The position numbers and the translations under genes are program-made. Below the pieces are notes generated by a model that saw only the letters and a list, made by a program, of their open reading frames with translations, was not told the DNA's origin and did no database searches. From the NCBI GenBank assembly GCA_023136815.1, contig JAGLQM010000030.1:1-9005 (forward strand): a DNA stretch of 9,005 bases, in the 5' to 3' direction. This document shows positions 6,949 through 9,005 of the stretch, piece after piece (the stretch's first letter is position 1; every line of letters starts with the position of its first letter). This DNA comes from Thermoplasmata archaeon. Lineage in GTDB: Archaea; Thermoplasmatota; Thermoplasmata; SG8-5.

Positions 6949-7716
6949 ATGAATACCAGAGAGTACAAAGAATTGGCCAGTAAGCTTATTTTTCCATCAG
7001 ATATAGGCAGATTAGCCAGAGATACAAATATCAATCGCGAATTATTGCTGATTATTCACACTCAGAGAGTTACCAGAGATGCAACCCGCCGTTATTATCA
7101 AGTTCAAAATCGCTCAAAGCAACTTCTGGCGGATTGGAGAAGAGGAGCAACCTTAACACAGTTAGCCAGAAAGGAGAGGTTTCCACCAGTGCTTCTAAGC
7201 CTCATACTTATGCGTGAAAACGGCATGAACAGAAAAGAGTTCTGGAAATACATTCGTGACCCCAAGTGCGCACCCGATAAAAGATTAAAAAATGAAATAC
7301 AGGATGTTGTTCGTGAGGATATAATATATTCACCGGCAGGCATGGACGTTCAATATCTGCGAGGCAAAAAAGGCGAAGCCAGACTCAATGAATGGCTTGA
7401 CAGGAATAATATAGAATACCGCACCGAGGATGAAATAAGAGGCGAGTACAAGAAAACTCCTGATAATTTGCTCAAAGAGCCAATGGAAATAGACGGGCAG
7501 ATGGTCTATTGGTTCGAGTCAAAAGCAAACTTTGGCAATGCCCAGGAGATGCGCCGAAATAATAAGAAACAGATAATTCCGTACACAGAAATCTTTGGAC
7601 CAGGTATCATAGTCTACTGGTTTGGATTTGTTGATGATTTTGAGCCGGTTGAAGGAATAAAAACGGTCGATTCGAAATGGTTCATGAAGGATTTAGATGC
7701 TTATACTAAGTCTTAA
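6949..7716 (+). CDS. TPD-domain PD-(D/E)XK nuclease, archaeal homologue of CDIN1 (C15orf41)
   Basis: A 255-residue predicted metal-dependent nuclease. The N-terminal half (about 1-125) is helical and basic with two HTH-like units, including GATLTQLARKERFPPVLLSLIL (split here only by residues 66-87), then the link YIRDPKCAPD (101-110). The C-terminal half carries the nuclease core: a helix with E143 (GKKGEARLNEWL), the namesake KTPD with D172, the ESKA motif with E190 and K192, and FGPGIIVYWFGFVDDF (216-231). From memory, human CDIN1 has the same order with KTPD, WIESKASFGD and FGPGLVIYWYGF; that family has been described as AraC-like HTH units plus a Holliday-junction-resolvase-like nuclease fold. 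The DNA or RNA substrate here is unknown. The ATG at 6949 is preferred over the in-frame TTG at 6925 and GTG at 6943; a weak GAGAG lies upstream. It is monocistronic, divergent from pheS and convergent with the downstream toxin-like gene. Confidence 0.88.
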   Translation: MNTREYKELASKLIFPSDIGRLARDTNINRELLLIIHTQRVTRDATRRYYQVQNRSKQLLADWRRGATLTQLARKERFPPVLLSLILMRENGMNRKEFWKYIRDPKCAPDKRLKNEIQDVVREDIIYSPAGMDVQYLRGKKGEARLNEWLDRNNIEYRTEDEIRGEYKKTPDNLLKEPMEIDGQMVYWFESKANFGNAQEMRRNNKKQIIPYTEIFGPGIIVYWFGFVDDFEPVEGIKTVDSKWFMKDLDAYTKS

Positions 7717-7721
7717 AATGC

Positions 7722-7726
7722 TTTTT
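7722..7726 (+). terminator. Weak oligo-T terminator after the TPD nuclease gene
   Basis: A run of five T residues begins 6 nt after the TAA stop. Archaeal RNA polymerase can terminate on such tracts without a hairpin. The run is short, so readthrough toward the downstream repeats is possible. Confidence 0.3.
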
Positions 7727-7835
7727 CATTGTTTAAGGAAAACACTTTGCAGGTTCTATTTATTGAACATGTCTCCTAGGTCATCTTAATGTAGGTTCTG
7801 TGCGATTTTATCCTGATTGACCAGATATGAAAAAA

Positions 7836-7876
7836 GCGGATTCAGGGGGAGGAGGAAACTGTTAAGTTTCCGACTA
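7836..7876. repeat. 41-bp invariant core, copy 1
   Basis: Begins GCGGATTCAGGGGGAGGAGG and continues into a perfect hairpin, GGAAACT-GTTA-AGTTTCC (7854-7871), then GACTA. It is identical over 41 bp to copy 2, which starts exactly 72 bp later. The upstream flank (ATGAAAAAA) partly resembles the flanks of the other copies. Confidence 0.9.
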
Positions 7877-7907
7877 ACCTGAGAACACGAGTTTTCGAAG
7901 AAAATGA

Positions 7908-7948
7908 GCGGATTCAGGGGGAGGAGGAAACTGTTAAGTTTCCGACTA
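7908..7948. repeat. 41-bp invariant core, copy 2
   Basis: Identical to copy 1 at all 41 positions, with the same 7-bp stem and GTTA loop at 7926-7943. The 31-bp linker before it (7877-7907) and the 31-bp linker after it (7949-7979) match each other at only 21 of 31 positions without gaps, so the whole unit is a 72-bp tandem repeat with a constant core and diverged linker. Confidence 0.9.
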
Positions 7949-7979
7949 CACTGAGTTAACGAACTTTTGAAAAAAGTGA

Positions 7980-8006
7980 GCGAATTCAGGGAAATTTTCG
8001 ATTCCC
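7980..8006. repeat. Partial, degenerate third copy with its own hairpin
   Basis: Positions 7980-7991 match the start of the core at 11 of 12 bases (GCGAATTCAGGG against GCGGATTCAGGG) and sit in exact 72-bp phase. After that the similarity stops, yet a different hairpin follows, GGGAA (7989-7993) with TTCCC (8002-8006) around an 8-nt loop. Confidence 0.6.
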
Positions 8007-8084
8007 CTATCTAGTTTAGATGTCACTATTAAACAGAATTGTAACAATTACTTAGCCAGGCATTGTTGACTACTAATTCATTAT

Positions 8085-8861
8085 TTACTTCAAAATCAGA
8101 GATATTGCATTTTCAATCAGTGATTGCTCTATTCCGATGACCTGTGCAGCTCTCCCAATGTCTTCTGGAGTCAGAGCATTTTTGAACCTTGTGATATCAG
8201 CAGCTGACAAAAGGCTGGCTAACCATCCTTCTTCTTTCTTGATGGAACCGAATAATAGAAGTGCCGAGATATCGGCCATGTCCTTGATTCTCTTGTGTTC
8301 CTTATCCCTGTTTGGATGTGATTTCATCTTCATGGCTAGCATCATGTTTGTAGAAGGCAGCCACAGCTGTTTTCCATATTCTCCAATCTCTGTTCGGTTT
8401 CCAGGATCTGCGAAGACGGGTTCCAGAAGAGGTTCATCTATCGGTGTAAAACCGAATTGCTCTCTGAATCCCTCTGGAATCTTATCTACAATCAGGTCAA
8501 CATACATTGGAAATATTTGATGGAGTGGCATTTTCTTTGCCAGTTCTGGTGCCAGGACCTCCCCGGTCTCAGCGTGAATTTCCTTGAACAATTTAAAAGC
8601 CTGAAGCTCAAACCCTAGATCATCTTCCAGTTTCTTCAATGCTAGGACGAAGGCAGAGTTTTCTAAATCTGCAGCAGCCATGCTGAACCCCAGATCAATG
8701 TCTCTGGAACCAATATAATCTCTTCCGGTAGTCTCCCTGTATCTATCATTTACCAGGAAGTAAACCGCCCACCCGCCGATTATCACAATGGGCTCATTTA
8801 TCGTAGTTATGACCTCTTTCAGATACCGATTCGAAATTGCTACCTCATTTTTATCGTACAT
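8085..8861 (-). CDS. AbiEii-like nucleotidyltransferase, probable toxin of a type IV toxin-antitoxin pair
   Basis: A 258-residue protein of the DNA polymerase beta-like nucleotidyltransferase superfamily. The signature is GGWAVY (29-34) followed by SRDIDLGF (52-59), giving the metal-binding pair D54 and D56, with a third acidic strand YVDLIVD (120-126, D122 likely). Further on, MLAMKMKSHPNRDKEHKRIKDMADI (174-198, split about K178 and K180) matches the Lys-rich, Asp-containing region of the AbiEii/MNT-type group. AbiEii-family toxins transfer nucleotides to RNA or protein targets in phage defence; whether this one does is inference from family and context. The ATG at 8861 has GGAG 4 nt upstream and overlaps by 11 bp the end of the preceding regulator-like gene, the usual antitoxin-then-toxin order. 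A stand-alone tRNA- or protein-modifying transferase is the alternative. Confidence 0.82.
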   Translation of the reverse strand: MYDKNEVAISNRYLKEVITTINEPIVIIGGWAVYFLVNDRYRETTGRDYIGSRDIDLGFSMAAADLENSAFVLALKKLEDDLGFELQAFKLFKEIHAETGEVLAPELAKKMPLHQIFPMYVDLIVDKIPEGFREQFGFTPIDEPLLEPVFADPGNRTEIGEYGKQLWLPSTNMMLAMKMKSHPNRDKEHKRIKDMADISALLLFGSIKKEEGWLASLLSAADITRFKNALTPEDIGRAAQVIGIEQSLIENAISLILK

Positions 8862-9005
8862 ATTTCTCCACCATCATATCATAGGCTTCCTGGCAAACGC
8901 CGCCTTCCAGCCTAAGGTCTATCATAACCTGGGGAACGGAGGCCACCCACAGACCGTCAATTTTCTTTTTCTTATACATGGAATGCTCGTCATAGATCAG
9001 CAGCC
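8851..9005 (-). CDS. C-terminal end of a probable AbiEi-like antitoxin/transcriptional regulator (5' end outside window)
   Basis: Only the last 50 codons plus the TAA stop (8853-8851) are present. The visible protein contains YDEHSMYKKKKIDGLW, then VASVPQVMIDLRLEGG, and ends EAYDMMVEKYVR. The arrangement of a basic strand, VASxPQVxIDLxxEGG and a final helix resembles the C-terminal domain of AbiEi-type regulators of type IV toxin-antitoxin systems; such proteins usually carry an N-terminal winged helix, which would lie beyond the right edge. The 11-bp overlap with the nucleotidyltransferase supports one operon, with the regulator first. The assignment rests on a short tail plus context. Confidence 0.65.
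   Translation of the reverse strand, partial: LLIYDEHSMYKKKKIDGLWVASVPQVMIDLRLEGGVCQEAYDMMVEKYVR
8866..8869 (-). promoter_or_regulatory. Ribosome binding site of the nucleotidyltransferase, inside the upstream gene
   Basis: GGAG on the minus strand 4 nt before the ATG at 8861. It lies within the last codons of the upstream gene, in keeping with translational coupling. Confidence 0.5.

Larger units (their letters stand above)
7717..8084. other. Gene-free region between convergent genes, holding a structured tandem repeat
   Basis: These 368 bases lie between the 3' ends of two convergent genes. I see no credible coding frame. The left part (7727-7828) is AT-rich with nothing I recognise. The middle (7829-8006) holds two full copies and one partial copy of a 72-bp unit with hairpins. 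The right part (8010-8084) has a weak inverted repeat AACAAT/ATTGTT (8043-8048 and 8062-8067) just past the stop of the minus-strand gene. Confidence 0.7.

Noticed and set aside
7904..7954. Small plus-strand ORF of 16 codons starting ATGAGCGGATTC inside repeat copy 2
   Set aside because: There is no ribosome binding site, the length is trivial, and the equivalent position in copy 1 has no start codon because its flank is shifted by 2 nt.
7836..7979. CRISPR array of two repeats
   Set aside because: The two 31-bp linkers match each other at 21 of 31 positions in register, there are only two full repeats, and no cas gene is visible. This is a tandem repeat with diverged linkers.
7790..8013. Minus-strand frame that stays open across all repeat copies
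   Set aside because: It is open only because the repeat is 72 bp (a multiple of 3) and free of stops in that frame. It has no ATG, GTG or TTG start before the repeats and no ribosome binding site.
8043..8067. Inverted repeat AACAAT/ATTGTT as a terminator for the nucleotidyltransferase gene
   Set aside because: The stem is only 6 bp of A/T-rich sequence with a 13-nt loop and no T-tract follows it on the minus strand, so it is not supported beyond chance.
8137..8520. 127-residue plus-strand open frame
   Set aside because: It is antisense to the nucleotidyltransferase gene, with no upstream signals of its own.

Overview
The window looks archaeal. It encodes an archaeal-type leucyl-tRNA synthetase, an archaeal/eukaryotic-type phenylalanyl-tRNA synthetase alpha chain with N-terminal winged helices, and a TPD-type nuclease of a family I know from archaea and eukaryotes. 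Intergenic DNA carries TTTAAATA boxes, and several genes have strong GGAGG-type ribosome binding sites. The large AAA/TPR ATPase is of a kind common in Thermoplasmatota-like Euryarchaeota, so I lean to that group, but this is only a guess.

Layout. (1) 1-6782, minus strand: pheS, then an 816-residue AAA/TPR signalling-type ATPase, then leuS, which runs off the left edge. ATPase and leuS are 8 bp apart and the leuS ribosome binding site overlaps the ATPase stop codon, so they are almost certainly cotranscribed; pheS lies 60 bp upstream in the same direction. (2) 6783-6948: an AT-rich divergent promoter region. (3) 6949-7716, plus strand: a HTH plus PD-(D/E)XK nuclease resembling human CDIN1 (C15orf41). 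(4) 7717-8084: a gene-free region between convergent genes with two copies of a 72-bp tandem unit and a third partial copy. Each full copy contains an identical 41-bp core with a perfect hairpin. (5) 8085-9005, minus strand: an AbiEii-like nucleotidyltransferase whose start overlaps the end of a probable AbiEi-like antitoxin/regulator cut by the right edge, a likely type IV toxin-antitoxin pair.

The left two thirds is translation machinery with a sensor-like ATPase embedded in it. The right third is more accessory in character (nuclease, structured repeats, toxin-antitoxin) and looks more AT-rich by eye. Points most worth a second look are the archaeal CDIN1-like nuclease, the 41-bp invariant core set in diverged 31-bp linkers, a roughly 100-residue insertion inside the first winged helix of PheS, and the ATPase placed between two synthetase genes.
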